DNA from: Amycolatopsis sp. CA-126428
GTDB taxonomy: Bacteria; Actinomycetota; Actinomycetes; Mycobacteriales; Pseudonocardiaceae
Direction of reading: 5' to 3'
NCBI RefSeq assembly: GCF_002904335.1
Contig: NZ_PPHF01000010.1
Span: 1-64,000, forward strand
Length of the DNA: 64,000 bases
A program made the translations under genes and the position numbers. The notes under the pieces were generated by a model. The model had not been told where the DNA came from. It made no database searches and saw nothing but the letters and a program-made list of their open reading frames with translations. Shown in pieces: positions 15,474 through 24,173 of this stretch (position 1 is the stretch's first letter; every line of letters starts with the position of its first letter).

Positions 15474-17016
15474 ACGGCTTTCCGGCGCCGAGGGGGATGA
15501 CCGCCGTCACCGCCGTGCCCCCGGCCCCGCTGGCGACGTCGAGCTCCCCGCCGAGTGCCTGCACCCGGTCGCGCAGCCCGGCCAGCCCGGAACCGCCCTC
15601 GGCGTCCGCGCCGCCGACACCGGCGTCCCTCACCTCGACCCGCAGCTGCGCGCCCGTCACCTCGATCCGCACGTCGGCGCGGTCGGTCCGGGCGTGCTTC
15701 AACGCGTTCGTCAGCGCCTCCGACGTCACGAAGTACGCCGTCGCCTCCACCGCCGCGTCCAGGCGGGGCACCGTGCCGACCGTCAGGGCCACCGCCATCG
15801 GGCTGCGGGCGACCAGCGAGCGGACCGCCGCGACCAGGCCCGCCTCGGTGAGGATCGCCGGGCGGATGCCGCGGGCCAGCTCGCGCAGCTCGGTGATCGC
15901 CGTCTGCAGCTCGTCCACCGCGCCGGTGAGCAGGGCGCGGATCTCCGGCGGCAGCTCCGCGCCGGAGCGGCGGCCGGCCATCCGCAGCAGCAGCACCACG
16001 CTGACCAGCCGCTGCTGGGCGCCGTCGTGGAGGTCGCGCTCGAGCCGGCGGCGCTCCTCGTCCCCGGCCGCGACCAGGCGTGCCCGCGACGCGCGCACCT
16101 CGGCCAGCCGCTGCTCCAGCTCGGCGGTGAGCCGCTGGTTGTCCAGCACCAGCCCGGCGGCCGCGTTGAGCGCGTCGATAGACCGGCTGTCCTTCCACAC
16201 CTCGTCGTCCTGCACCAGCGCGGCCAGCCCGGTGCCGTCGCGCTCCAGCAGCAGCCGGATCATCTCGGCGTTGCCGACCCGGGCCCGCATCACCCCGGCC
16301 AGGAACGCCAGCGGCCACAGGCAGAACAGGATCCGGTACGCCTGCAGCAGCGGGCCGGACAGCGGGTGCGCGTCGCCGAGCGCCGTGCCCGCCCCCGACG
16401 TCAGCGCACCGGCCAGCGCGATGACCACGACCGGGGACAGCAGCCGCCGCTGCGGCAGCCGCCCGGTCAGCCACCGGTACAGCAGCACGACGACGACGCC
16501 CGCGCTGATCGCCGTCGCGGCCAGCTCCAGGGCGCGGTCGGCGAAGGTGCCGCTGCCCGGCCAGAGCGCCAGCAGGTCGCGGGGGTCGTCGTCGACCAGC
16601 AGCCCGAGCACGCCCGAACCGAGCACCACCAGGTAGGCCGCGGCCACCAGCAGCCGTTCCCAGCGCGAGCGGAGCCGGCCGTGCGGGAAGGCGAGCACCA
16701 GGTGCGCGATGACCGGGCTGGACGCGGCGCGCAGCGGCACGGCGATCGTGTACAGCACCGGGTCGCGCGTGAACTGCAGGTCCTCGAGGAACAGGGCAAC
16801 TCCGGCGAGCGCGATGAGCACCCCGATCGGGTTGGCCGGGCGCCGCACGTGCGCGACCGCGCCCGCGAGGAGGAAGAGGAACCCGGTCGTGGTGCTGAGC
16901 GCGGTGTCGAGCGCGGAGTGCGAGCCTTCGCCGGCTTTGAGCGCCAGCGCGACCACGCCGAGCACGCACCCGGCGGCGAGCAGCCCGGTCATCGCCGACG
17001 TCCGCGGGTGCTGCAC
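15472..17016 (-). CDS. NarL-type sensor histidine kinase (HisKA_3), orphan
   Basis: 514 residues from the GTG at 17016 (GGGAAGG eight to nine bases upstream). About seven hydrophobic segments fill residues 8-245, so the sensor part is in the membrane with no large outside domain. A coiled linker leads to the dimerisation helix ERRRLERDLHDGAQQRLV with the phospho-accepting His330. An ATPase domain follows (SEALTNALKHA as N-box, GSGLAGLRDRVQALGG as G-box). Such kinases normally sit beside a LuxR-type response regulator; none is adjacent, the neighbours being a protease and a permease. Signal unknown. The stop lies inside the outer arm of the palindrome. Confidence 0.88.
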   Translation of the reverse strand: MQHPRTSAMTGLLAAGCVLGVVALALKAGEGSHSALDTALSTTTGFLFLLAGAVAHVRRPANPIGVLIALAGVALFLEDLQFTRDPVLYTIAVPLRAASSPVIAHLVLAFPHGRLRSRWERLLVAAAYLVVLGSGVLGLLVDDDPRDLLALWPGSGTFADRALELAATAISAGVVVVLLYRWLTGRLPQRRLLSPVVVIALAGALTSGAGTALGDAHPLSGPLLQAYRILFCLWPLAFLAGVMRARVGNAEMIRLLLERDGTGLAALVQDDEVWKDSRSIDALNAAAGLVLDNQRLTAELEQRLAEVRASRARLVAAGDEERRRLERDLHDGAQQRLVSVVLLLRMAGRRSGAELPPEIRALLTGAVDELQTAITELRELARGIRPAILTEAGLVAAVRSLVARSPMAVALTVGTVPRLDAAVEATAYFVTSEALTNALKHARTDRADVRIEVTGAQLRVEVRDAGVGGADAEGGSGLAGLRDRVQALGGELDVASGAGGTAVTAVIPLGAGKP

Positions 17017-17151
17017 TTCGCGACCTTCCCAGGTGGGTCTTGGCGGTGGTGGGGAGCAGTCCGGCAACGGCTAACCGTGATTCGTCCGTTCGGGCCGTCG
17101 CGTTACACCACGCGGCTGCGCTTTAGGGTGATCGGCGACGAGAGGCGGAAC

Positions 17152-18525
17152 ATGAGCGGACACGGTCTGGACGCCGAAGTCTTCGGCGGGCGGATGCCCA
17201 CCGGCGGGCGCGACCTGGCGATCGAAACCCACGGCATCGCCCCGGTGCCGGCGGACAACCGGTTCGGGCGCCCGTGGCGGCTGTTCAGCGTGTGGTTCGC
17301 GCCGAACCTGACGATGACGGCGGTGTTCACCGGCACCCTCGCGGCGTCGCTCGGTCTCGGGTTCTGGACCGGCCTGGCCGCGATGCTCGCCGGCACCGTG
17401 CTCGGGTCGCTGCCGGTGGCGTACCTGTCGACGTGGGGGCCGCGCACCGGGACCGGCCAGCTGCCGCTCGCCCGGCTGCCGTTCGGCGGCGGCGTCGTGC
17501 TGCCCGGCCTGGTGCAGTGGCTCGGCTCGATCGCCTGGGACGCGCTGGTCGGCCTGTTCGGTGGCGAGGCGCTGGCCGAGCTGACCGGGCTGCCGTTCTG
17601 GGTGGCGGTGCTGATCGTGCTGGTGCTGCAGTGCGCGCTCGGCGTGTTCGGGTACGCGCTGATCCACCGCGTGCAGGCGGTGATGAGCGTGCTGCTGGTG
17701 CTCGCGTTCGCCGCGCTCGCCGTGAAGGTCCTTTCCGGACACCCGATCGCGGGCGCCGACACCGCGTCCGGCGCCGATCTGGCGGGCGGCGTCGTCCTGT
17801 TCACGACGATCACGTTGTCGCTGGCGATCTCCTGGGCGCCGTACGCGTCGGACTTCAGCCGCTACCTGCCCGTCGCTGCTTCGTCACGGGCGGTCTTCTG
17901 GGCGACGCTGCTCGGCCTCGTCGCCTCCTACGCGATCGGCGAAGGCCTCGGGCTCGCGCTGGGGTCCTCGCTGGGTGACCAGACGGCGGCGGGCGTCGCC
18001 CACCTGCTCGGCGGCGGGTTCCTGGGCGCGCTGGCGCTGGCCGTGATCGCGCTGGCGGCGGTGTCGTCGAACGCGATGAACGACTACAGCGGCTCGCTCG
18101 CGCTGCAGACGGTCGGCGTCCGGCTGCGGCGCCCGGTGTCGGCGGTCGTCGTCACCGTGCTCGCGTTCGCGCTGATCCTCTGGATGCACAGCGGCGACCT
18201 CTCGGCGAAGTTCGAAAACGTGCTGCTGTTCGTCAGCTATTGGATCCCGCCGTTCCTCGGCGTGGTCGTCCCGGACTGGCTCGCGCGCACCCGCGGCGGC
18301 CGGCGCGTGGACGTCCTGGCGTCGGTTTCCGTGCGGCCCTGGGCGGCGGTGGTGACCTTCCTGGTGGGGTTCGGCGCCGCGGTGCCGTTCATGAACACGT
18401 CCCTCTACACCGGACCGGTCGCCGCGGCGCTGCACGGCGCGGATCTCGCGTACTACGTCGGGCTCGTCGTTTCGCTGGCAGCGTATTTCCTGCTGCGCGG
18501 CCGGTCTCCGGTTGACCTCAAGTAA
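17152..18525 (+). CDS. NCS1-family nucleobase:cation symporter (purine/cytosine permease-like)
   Basis: 457 residues from the ATG at 17152 (GAGAGGCGG upstream). About twelve hydrophobic segments, with the N-terminal IETHGIAPVPADNRFGRPWRLFSVWFAPNL typical of bacterial NCS1 permeases, then WGPRTGTGQLPLARLPFG and SWAPYASDFSRYLP. These symporters import purines, cytosine, allantoin, hydantoins or related compounds with H+ or Na+. Substrate not predictable here, as the downstream SDR and QueA genes do not form an obvious nucleobase pathway. It diverges from the histidine kinase, with 135 bases between the starts. Confidence 0.87.
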   Translation: MSGHGLDAEVFGGRMPTGGRDLAIETHGIAPVPADNRFGRPWRLFSVWFAPNLTMTAVFTGTLAASLGLGFWTGLAAMLAGTVLGSLPVAYLSTWGPRTGTGQLPLARLPFGGGVVLPGLVQWLGSIAWDALVGLFGGEALAELTGLPFWVAVLIVLVLQCALGVFGYALIHRVQAVMSVLLVLAFAALAVKVLSGHPIAGADTASGADLAGGVVLFTTITLSLAISWAPYASDFSRYLPVAASSRAVFWATLLGLVASYAIGEGLGLALGSSLGDQTAAGVAHLLGGGFLGALALAVIALAAVSSNAMNDYSGSLALQTVGVRLRRPVSAVVVTVLAFALILWMHSGDLSAKFENVLLFVSYWIPPFLGVVVPDWLARTRGGRRVDVLASVSVRPWAAVVTFLVGFGAAVPFMNTSLYTGPVAAALHGADLAYYVGLVVSLAAYFLLRGRSPVDLK

Positions 18526-18569
18526 TATAGAGGTTTCAGGATGGGGTGGTAACCCTCGAAGGAGGAACC

Positions 18570-19241
18570 ATGCCCACCGCACTCGTCACCGGCGCTTCCG
18601 CCGGGCTGGGCCGCGCGCTCGCGGCCGCCCTGGTCCGTCGCAAGTGGACGGTCATCGGCGACGGCCGCGACGCGGCCGCGCTGGCTTCGGCGGCCGGCGA
18701 GGCCGGCTTCACGGCCGTCCCCGGCGACGTCACCGACCCGGCCCACCGCGCCGCGCTCGCCGACGCCTGTCCCGAACTCGACCTGCTCGTCAACAACGCC
18801 AGTGCGCTCGGCGTCAGCCCGCTGCCGCCCCTGGCGCGCTACCCGGTGGCGGACCTGGAGGACGTCTACCGCGTCAACGTCTTCGCGCCCCTTGCGCTGA
18901 CCCAGCTCCTGTTGCCCGCCTTGACCGCGGCGCGCGGCGTCGTGATCGACGTCAGTTCCGACGCCGCCGTCGAGGCTTACGAGGGCTGGGGCGGCTACGG
19001 CTCCGCGAAGGCGGCGCTCGATCAGGTGACCGCTGTCCTGGGCGTGGAACACCCGGACCTGTCCGTGTACGCGATCGACCCGGGCGACCTGCGCACGGCG
19101 ATGCACCAGCGCGCGTTCCCCGGCGAGGACATCTCGGACCGGCCGCTGCCGGAGACGGCCGTCCCGGCGTTCCTGAGGGTGCTCGACGAGCGTCCGCCGA
19201 GCGGCCGCTACCGCGCGGCCGACCTGCTGGTGACGGCATGA
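18570..19241 (+). CDS. Short-chain dehydrogenase/reductase
   Basis: 223 residues from the ATG at 18570, with GGAGG four bases upstream. Rossmann motif TGASAGLGRALAAAL, NNAS motif (LVNNASALG), catalytic Ser in DVSSDA and Y-x3-K in GYGSAKAALDQ are all present, so it should be an active NAD(P)-dependent oxidoreductase. It is slightly shorter than classical SDRs (about 250). It lies 44 bases after the NCS1 permease stop and its stop overlaps the QueA homologue as ATGA, giving a likely permease-SDR-queA transcript. Substrate unknown. Confidence 0.85.
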   Translation: MPTALVTGASAGLGRALAAALVRRKWTVIGDGRDAAALASAAGEAGFTAVPGDVTDPAHRAALADACPELDLLVNNASALGVSPLPPLARYPVADLEDVYRVNVFAPLALTQLLLPALTAARGVVIDVSSDAAVEAYEGWGGYGSAKAALDQVTAVLGVEHPDLSVYAIDPGDLRTAMHQRAFPGEDISDRPLPETAVPAFLRVLDERPPSGRYRAADLLVTA

Positions 19242-20245
19242 ACATCCGGTTCGACCTGCCCGCGGAGCTGTCGGCGTCGGCCCCGCCGGAGGCCCGCGGC
19301 CTGTCCCGCGACGAGGTCCGCCTGCTGGTCGCGTCCCCGGCGGGCGTCCACCACACGGCGTTCACCGGCTTGGGCGAGCACCTCCGCCCGGGCGACCTGC
19401 TGGTGGTCAACACTTCGGGCACCCTCCCGGCGGCGGTCGACGCCCGGCGCAACGGCCGCCCGATCACGGTCCACTTCGCCACACCGCTCGACGACGGTTC
19501 GTGGGTCGTCGAGCTGCGCGCACCGGCCGGCCCGCTGCTCGACGGCCGTCCGGGCGAGCGCCTTTCCCTGGCCGGCGACGCGTCGCTGACGTTGCTGGCC
19601 CCGATGGTCCCGGGCGCAGTGCGGCTGTGGCGGGCGGAGGTGTCGGTGGAGGTGCGTGCGCTGCTCGCGGCGGCGGGCCGGCCGATCCGCTACGGGTACG
19701 TCCCGCGGGCCTGGCCGCTGTCGGACTACCAGACGGTGTTCGCCCGCGAACCGGGCAGCGCGGAGATGCCCTCGGCGGCGCGGCCGTTCACGCCGGAGCT
19801 GGTGACCCGCTTGGTGACGGACGGGGTGTTGTTCGCCCCGCTGCTGCTGCACACGGGAGTGTCCTCCCCGGAGGCGGCGGAGCCACCCCAGGCGGAGCGG
19901 TACCGCGTCCCCGCGACGACGGCGGCGTTGGCCTCGTGGGTCAGGGCCCGCGGAGGCCGGGTGATAGCGGTGGGCACGACGGCGGCCCGGGCACTGGAGT
20001 CGGCTTTCCACGGCGGCGTCCTCGTCGCGGCCGAGGGCTGGACGGAGCTGGTCCTGGGCCCGGACCGCCCGGCGCGGGTGGTGGACGGGATCGTCACGGG
20101 CCTGCACGCCCCGGAGGCATCGCACTTGTCGCTGCTGGAGGCGGTGGCGGGCGCGGAGGTGGTCCAGCGCGCGTACGAGGCGGCGGTGGCGGAGCGGTAC
20201 TTGTGGCACGAGTTCGGCGACGTGTCGCTTCTGCTGCGCCGCTGA
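19238..20245 (+). CDS. queA: S-adenosylmethionine:tRNA ribosyltransferase-isomerase (QueA) homologue
   Basis: 335 residues from the ATG overlapping the SDR stop. Family signatures are clear: RPGDLLVVNTSGTLPAAV near residue 50, a central PIRYGYVPRAWPLSDYQTVFA with GSAEMPSAARPFT, then VGTTAARALESAF and the C-terminal ASHLSLLEAV ... AYEAAVAERYLWHEFGD. QueA transfers the ribosyl group of SAM to preQ1 at the wobble base of tRNA during queuosine synthesis. No tgt, queG/queH or preQ1 genes are in the window, and this copy is coupled to an SDR, so it may be a divergent paralogue acting on another base. Family assignment is firm, function less so. Confidence 0.8.
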   Translation: MNIRFDLPAELSASAPPEARGLSRDEVRLLVASPAGVHHTAFTGLGEHLRPGDLLVVNTSGTLPAAVDARRNGRPITVHFATPLDDGSWVVELRAPAGPLLDGRPGERLSLAGDASLTLLAPMVPGAVRLWRAEVSVEVRALLAAAGRPIRYGYVPRAWPLSDYQTVFAREPGSAEMPSAARPFTPELVTRLVTDGVLFAPLLLHTGVSSPEAAEPPQAERYRVPATTAALASWVRARGGRVIAVGTTAARALESAFHGGVLVAAEGWTELVLGPDRPARVVDGIVTGLHAPEASHLSLLEAVAGAEVVQRAYEAAVAERYLWHEFGDVSLLLRR

Positions 20246-20340
20246 TGGTCGAGCAGCCCCGCCACTCCCAGGGGGGCGTCCCAGGACCAGTCTATCGGCC
20301 ACCCCCGCCAAAAACCCCGAAAACCTCTCCCACCCCCACA

Positions 20341-20372
20341 GTTGTCCACAGCCCCACCGACCTGTGGACAAC
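20341..20372. promoter_or_regulatory. Inverted pair of DnaA-box sequences / hairpin between convergent genes
   Basis: TTGTCCACA at 20342-20350 and TGTGGACAA at 20363-20371 are two perfect copies of the actinomycete DnaA-box consensus in inverted orientation. With one flanking base pair on each side they form 11-bp arms (GTTGTCCACAG) around a 10-nt loop. Located between convergent stops (20245, 20387), the same sequence could be a terminator hairpin. The rest of the gap has no gene. Confidence 0.55.
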
Positions 20373-20386
20373 CCCCCATCAAACCC

Positions 20387-20767
20387 TTACTGACCAGCCG
20401 AAACCCGCCGCCGCGACCGGATCAGCCCGGCAACGACGACCACCGCCACCCCCAGCCCCACACCGCTGACGATCGACGCCACCAAGCTCGCCGTCGCGGT
20501 CGCCAACCCGAACGCCCCGCCGAGGTACACCGGAATGGAGATCGCCACCGGCAGCCAGTTCCGCAGCGTGAAGGCCCGGTCCGACGCCACCCACAACACC
20601 AGTGTCACCGCCGCGGCGGTGACGACCGGGATCGCCCACACCACCGAGCTCGTCAGCGCGTCCATGCCCAGTGACCTGAGCCATTCGAACGACGCCTGGC
20701 CCAGCCCGATGAACAGCACGACCAGCGCCACGCGGACGCCGGCGGCTCCCTGGCCCCTGCTCGTCAT
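20387..20767 (-). CDS. Small four-helix membrane protein, function unknown
   Basis: 126 residues from the ATG at 20767 with GGGAGGAAGAC directly upstream. Four hydrophobic segments (VRVALVVLFIGLG, SSVVWAIPVVTAAAVTLVLWV, LPVAISIPVYLGGAFGLATA, VSGVGLGVAVVVVAGLI) and a short basic C-terminus. No family recognised. Divergent from the ABC importer operon, with about 200 bases between the starts. Confidence 0.6.
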   Translation of the reverse strand: MTSRGQGAAGVRVALVVLFIGLGQASFEWLRSLGMDALTSSVVWAIPVVTAAAVTLVLWVASDRAFTLRNWLPVAISIPVYLGGAFGLATATASLVASIVSGVGLGVAVVVVAGLIRSRRRVSAGQ

Positions 20768-20975
20768 GTCTTCCTCCCGAATCCGTGGTCCACCCTGTAC
20801 CACGTCCGGGTGACGCGAGCGGTTGCCCGGTTTGGCGACTTTCTCCCGGGCTCTAAGCGCCGCGGCCGCCGATGTCAAGAAATCTCACCAGGATTCCCGG
20901 GATGCGGATGGCTATGCGCCTGAGTGGGTGACCGTGCGAACCTCGCCCCCGACACCGACGAAAGGCGATGCTGAC

Positions 20976-22028
20976 GTGCGCACCCCTCGAAGATTCCTGG
21001 CCTCGGCGCTGGCCGCCCTGACCGTCATGGGCGTGCTCGCCGGCTGTTCGCGCGCCGACAGCAGCGCCGCTCCCGCCGCGAACCAAGGTGCCGCCGGCGA
21101 GGTCCGGGTCGGGTTCTTCCCGAACGTCACGCACGCGCCCGCGCTCATCGGCGTCAAGAAGGACTTCTTCAAGAACGAGCTCGGCTCGACCAAGCTCACC
21201 ACTCAGACCTTCAACGCCGGACCCGACGAGGTCAACGCCCTGCTCGGCAACTCCCTCGACGTCGCCTTCATCGGCTCCGGCCCGGCGATCAACGCCTTCA
21301 CCAAGTCCAAGGGCGCCATCCAGCTGATCTCCGGCGCCGTCTCGGGCGGCGCGCAGCTGGTCGTCAAGCCCGACATCACCAGCGTGGACCAGCTCAAGGG
21401 CAAGAACATCGCCACGCCGCAGCTGGCCAACACCCAGGACGTCGCGCTCAAGAAGTTCCTCGCCGGCAAGCAGCTGACCGACCAGGTCAAGATCACCAAC
21501 CTCGACAACCCGAAGACACTCGACGCCTTCAAGAAGGGCGAGGTCGACGGCGGCTGGCTGCCCGAGCCGTGGGCGTCCCGGCTGGTCCTCGACGCCGGCG
21601 CGAAGGTGCTGGTCGACGAGAAAACCCTGTGGCCGGGTGGCCGCTTCCCGACCACCGTCGTCATCGTGCGCAGCGAGTTCCTGCAGCAGCACCCGGACAC
21701 CATCCGCGCACTGCTCAAGGGTGAGCTCGCCGCCATCGACTGGGCCAAGGGCAACCCGGCGGACGCGAAGACCGTGGTCAACGGCGCGCTCAAGGAGCTG
21801 GCCGGCAGTACCCTGAGCGCAGCGGTCCTGGACCGCGCCTTCTCCGGCATCGAGCTGACCACCGACCCCGTCGCCGCCGAATTCCCGCAGCTCGCGCAGG
21901 ACTCGGTGACGGCCGGCGTGGTGAAGTCCGCGGTAGCGCTGAAGGGCTTCGCCGACTTCGGCCCGCTGAACGAAGTGCTGAAGGCCAAGAACCTGCCCGC
22001 CGTCGACGCTCCCGAACTGACCAAGTAA
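20976..22028 (+). CDS. ssuA: ABC transporter substrate-binding lipoprotein, SsuA/TauA/NrtA type
   Basis: 350 residues from the GTG at 20976 (AAAGG ten bases upstream). A lipoprotein signal with lipobox VLAGC anchors it outside the membrane. The mature protein has the NMT1/SsuA-like fold: VRVGFFPNVTHAPALIGVKKDFF, LLGNSLDVAFIGSGPAINAF, DGGWLPEPWASRL. Such proteins deliver sulfonates, nitrate/bicarbonate or aromatic compounds. With an ATPase and permease of matching type directly downstream, a sulfonate importer is most likely. No sulfonatase gene (ssuD or tauD) is nearby, so the substrate remains open. Confidence 0.82.
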   Translation: MRTPRRFLASALAALTVMGVLAGCSRADSSAAPAANQGAAGEVRVGFFPNVTHAPALIGVKKDFFKNELGSTKLTTQTFNAGPDEVNALLGNSLDVAFIGSGPAINAFTKSKGAIQLISGAVSGGAQLVVKPDITSVDQLKGKNIATPQLANTQDVALKKFLAGKQLTDQVKITNLDNPKTLDAFKKGEVDGGWLPEPWASRLVLDAGAKVLVDEKTLWPGGRFPTTVVIVRSEFLQQHPDTIRALLKGELAAIDWAKGNPADAKTVVNGALKELAGSTLSAAVLDRAFSGIELTTDPVAAEFPQLAQDSVTAGVVKSAVALKGFADFGPLNEVLKAKNLPAVDAPELTK

Positions 22029-22047
22029 CTCGAGAGGCAGCCCAGCG

Positions 22048-22839
22048 ATGACCACGACCCTCCCGGCGGGCCGGAGCAATGTCACCGGCGCGACCGCGGT
22101 GCGTCTCGACGGCGTGCGCAAGACGTTCGGCACCGCCGGCCGCGCGGTCGTCGCGCTCGACGGCGTGGACCTGACGGTCGCGCCCGGCGAGTTCGTCTGC
22201 CTGCTCGGCGCGTCCGGCTGCGGCAAGAGCACGCTGCTGAACCTGGTCGCCGGGCTGGACGCGCCGTCGGCGGGGGAGATCACGCTGAACACCTCCCGGC
22301 CGGCGGTGATGTTCCAGGAAGCCGCGCTGATGCCGTGGCTGACCGCGGCCCGCAACGTCGAGCTGCCGCTGCGGCTGGCCGGGTTCGGCCGCGCCGAGCG
22401 CCGCGAAAAGGCCGCCGAGCTGCTGGACCTGGTGCGGCTGAACGGCGCGGGCGGCAAGCGGCCGCACGAGCTGTCCGGCGGGATGCGGCAGCGCGTCGCG
22501 CTGGCCCGCGCGCTGGCCGCGACCCTGCGCGTCGGCGGCGACCCGGAGCAGGCGCTGCTGCTGATGGACGAGCCGTTCGCCGCGCTCGACGCCATCACCC
22601 GCGACGTCCTGCAGGGCGAGCTGCTGCGCGTCTACCGCAGCACTGGCACGTCCGTGCTGTTCGTGACGCACGACGTGCGCGAGGCCGTCCGGCTCGGCCG
22701 GCGCGTGGTGCTGCTGTCGTCGCGGCCCGGGCGGGTCGTGCGCGAGTGGGCGGACGTGCCGCTGGCCGACGCCGAGGAGCTGACCGAGGAAATCACCGGG
22801 CACCTGCGCGAGGTGATCAGCACCCATGCCGCAGCTTGA
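22048..22839 (+). CDS. ssuB: ABC transporter ATPase, SsuB/TauB type
   Basis: 263 residues, ATG 20 bases after the binding-protein stop. Walker A GASGCGKST, Q-loop VMFQEAALMPW, signature LSGGMRQR, Walker B LLLMDEPFAALD and the H-loop in FVTHDVREA are all intact. The insert VGGDPEQ before Walker B is a small oddity. It powers uptake with the flanking proteins and overlaps the permease gene by 14 bases. Confidence 0.9.
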   Translation: MTTTLPAGRSNVTGATAVRLDGVRKTFGTAGRAVVALDGVDLTVAPGEFVCLLGASGCGKSTLLNLVAGLDAPSAGEITLNTSRPAVMFQEAALMPWLTAARNVELPLRLAGFGRAERREKAAELLDLVRLNGAGGKRPHELSGGMRQRVALARALAATLRVGGDPEQALLLMDEPFAALDAITRDVLQGELLRVYRSTGTSVLFVTHDVREAVRLGRRVVLLSSRPGRVVREWADVPLADAEELTEEITGHLREVISTHAAA

Positions 22840-23710
22840 CCGGTCCGCCGAAGCCGACCTGGACGCGGTCGGCGCCGGACTGGATTCGCTCGACGCCCCC
22901 GTCGGCGACCGCCGGCCGAGCTTCTGGAAGCGGTTCGCCTGGGGGTTCCTGCCGCCGCTGGGCGCGCTCGTCGTGCTGGTCGTCGTCTGGCAGCTCCTGT
23001 GGGCGGCCGCCTTCTGGCCGGAGTCGCAGCTGCCGTCACCGGCCGCGGTGTGGGGCGAGTTCCGGAGCATCGTCGTCGACGGCAAGGTGTTCGGCTTCGT
23101 CTGGACGTCGGTGCACCGCGCGGCGCTCGGCTTCCTCGCCGGCGTCCTCATCGGAACGCCGCTCGGCCTGGTGGTGGCGAAGGTCCGCGTGGTGCGCGCG
23201 GCGATCGGCCCGCTGCTGACCGGGCTGCAGAGCCTCCCGTCAGTGGCGTGGGTGCCGGCGGCGATCCTGTGGTTCGGGATCAACGACGCGGCGATCTACT
23301 TCGTGGTGCTGCTCGGCTCGGTGCCGTCGATCGCGAACGGCCTGGTGTCCGGCATCGACCAGATCCCGCCGATCCTCCCGCGGGTGGGCCAGGTGATGGG
23401 CGCGAACCGGCTGTCGTCGGCCCGGTACATCCTGCTGCCCGCCGCGCTCCCGGGCTTTCTCGCCGGGCTCAAGCAGGGCTGGGCGTTCTCGTGGCGCTCG
23501 CTGATGGCGGCGGAGCTGATCGCGCTGTCCCCCCAGCTCGGCATCGGCCTCGGCGCGTACCTGAACCAGGGATCGTCGTTCAACAGCATGGAGACGGTGA
23601 TCGCGGCGATCTTCCTGATCCTGCTGGTCGGCGTGGGGATCGAGCTGCTGGTGTTCCGCCCGCTGGAGCGCGCGGTGCTGCGGGCCCGCGGGCTCACCTC
23701 GTCGCTCTAG
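22826..23710 (+). CDS. ssuC: ABC transporter permease, SsuC/TauC type
   Basis: 294 residues, start ATG inside the last codons of the ATPase gene. A cytoplasmic N-terminal tail of about 40 residues is followed by six hydrophobic segments. The coupling motif around VMGANRLSSARYILLPAALPGFLAGLKQGWAFSWRSLMAAEL is of the BPD_transp_1 family used by sulfonate, taurine and nitrate systems. Last gene of the importer operon. Confidence 0.9.
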   Translation: MPQLDRSAEADLDAVGAGLDSLDAPVGDRRPSFWKRFAWGFLPPLGALVVLVVVWQLLWAAAFWPESQLPSPAAVWGEFRSIVVDGKVFGFVWTSVHRAALGFLAGVLIGTPLGLVVAKVRVVRAAIGPLLTGLQSLPSVAWVPAAILWFGINDAAIYFVVLLGSVPSIANGLVSGIDQIPPILPRVGQVMGANRLSSARYILLPAALPGFLAGLKQGWAFSWRSLMAAELIALSPQLGIGLGAYLNQGSSFNSMETVIAAIFLILLVGVGIELLVFRPLERAVLRARGLTSSL

Positions 23711-23795
23711 AAAGTTTTCCGCTCGGATGTCGAAGCCGGGCCTTCGGCGCCGACGTCTCCTTCGCAAGCGGTTGTGACGAGCGGAGGAGCGGACA

Positions 23796-24173
23796 ATGGT
23801 GATCGCCGTGGTGGTGGCGTCGGTGGCGGCGTTCGTGGTGAGTTCGGCCTGGTACACCGGCTTCGGACGGGTGTGGGCCCGCCTCAGCCCGGCGGGCGCT
23901 ACGGCGCGGCCGTCACCGTGGCGGATGGGCGCGGAGTTCGCCCGGACCCTGGTGCTGGTGGCGGCGTTCGCGCTGCTGGCCGGTGCGGCCGGCGTCGAGG
24001 GCGTGCCCGGCGCACTCGGCTTGGCGCTGGTGGTCTGGGCGGGGTTCCCGGTGGTGATCTTGGCGGGATCGGTGCTCCACGAGCGCGTCCCGGTCGGCCT
24101 GGCGGCGTTGCACGCGGGCGACTGGCTGGTGAAGATCGCCGTGGTGGCGGTTCTGCTGGGGGTGTGGCGATGA
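23796..24173 (+). CDS. DUF1761-type membrane protein
   Basis: 125 residues with four hydrophobic segments. VVSSAWYTGFGRVW near the start and LHERVPVGLAALHAGDWLVKI near the end fit the DUF1761 family, whose role is unknown. GGAGGAGC lies 10 bases before the ATG. The stop overlaps the next start (ATGA), so it is translationally coupled with the SMP-30 gene. Confidence 0.72.
   Translation: MVIAVVVASVAAFVVSSAWYTGFGRVWARLSPAGATARPSPWRMGAEFARTLVLVAAFALLAGAAGVEGVPGALGLALVVWAGFPVVILAGSVLHERVPVGLAALHAGDWLVKIAVVAVLLGVWR

Noticed and set aside
15412..17151. 580-codon extension upstream of the NCS1 permease
   Set aside because: It is antisense to the histidine kinase; the permease family N-terminus begins at 17152.
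18512..19237. Upstream extension of the QueA frame over the SDR gene
   Set aside because: The SDR has intact catalytic motifs in its own frame, and QueA proteins begin at the ATG at 19238.
20341..20372. Replication origin
   Set aside because: Only two DnaA boxes, with no dnaA, dnaN, AT-rich stretch or further boxes nearby.
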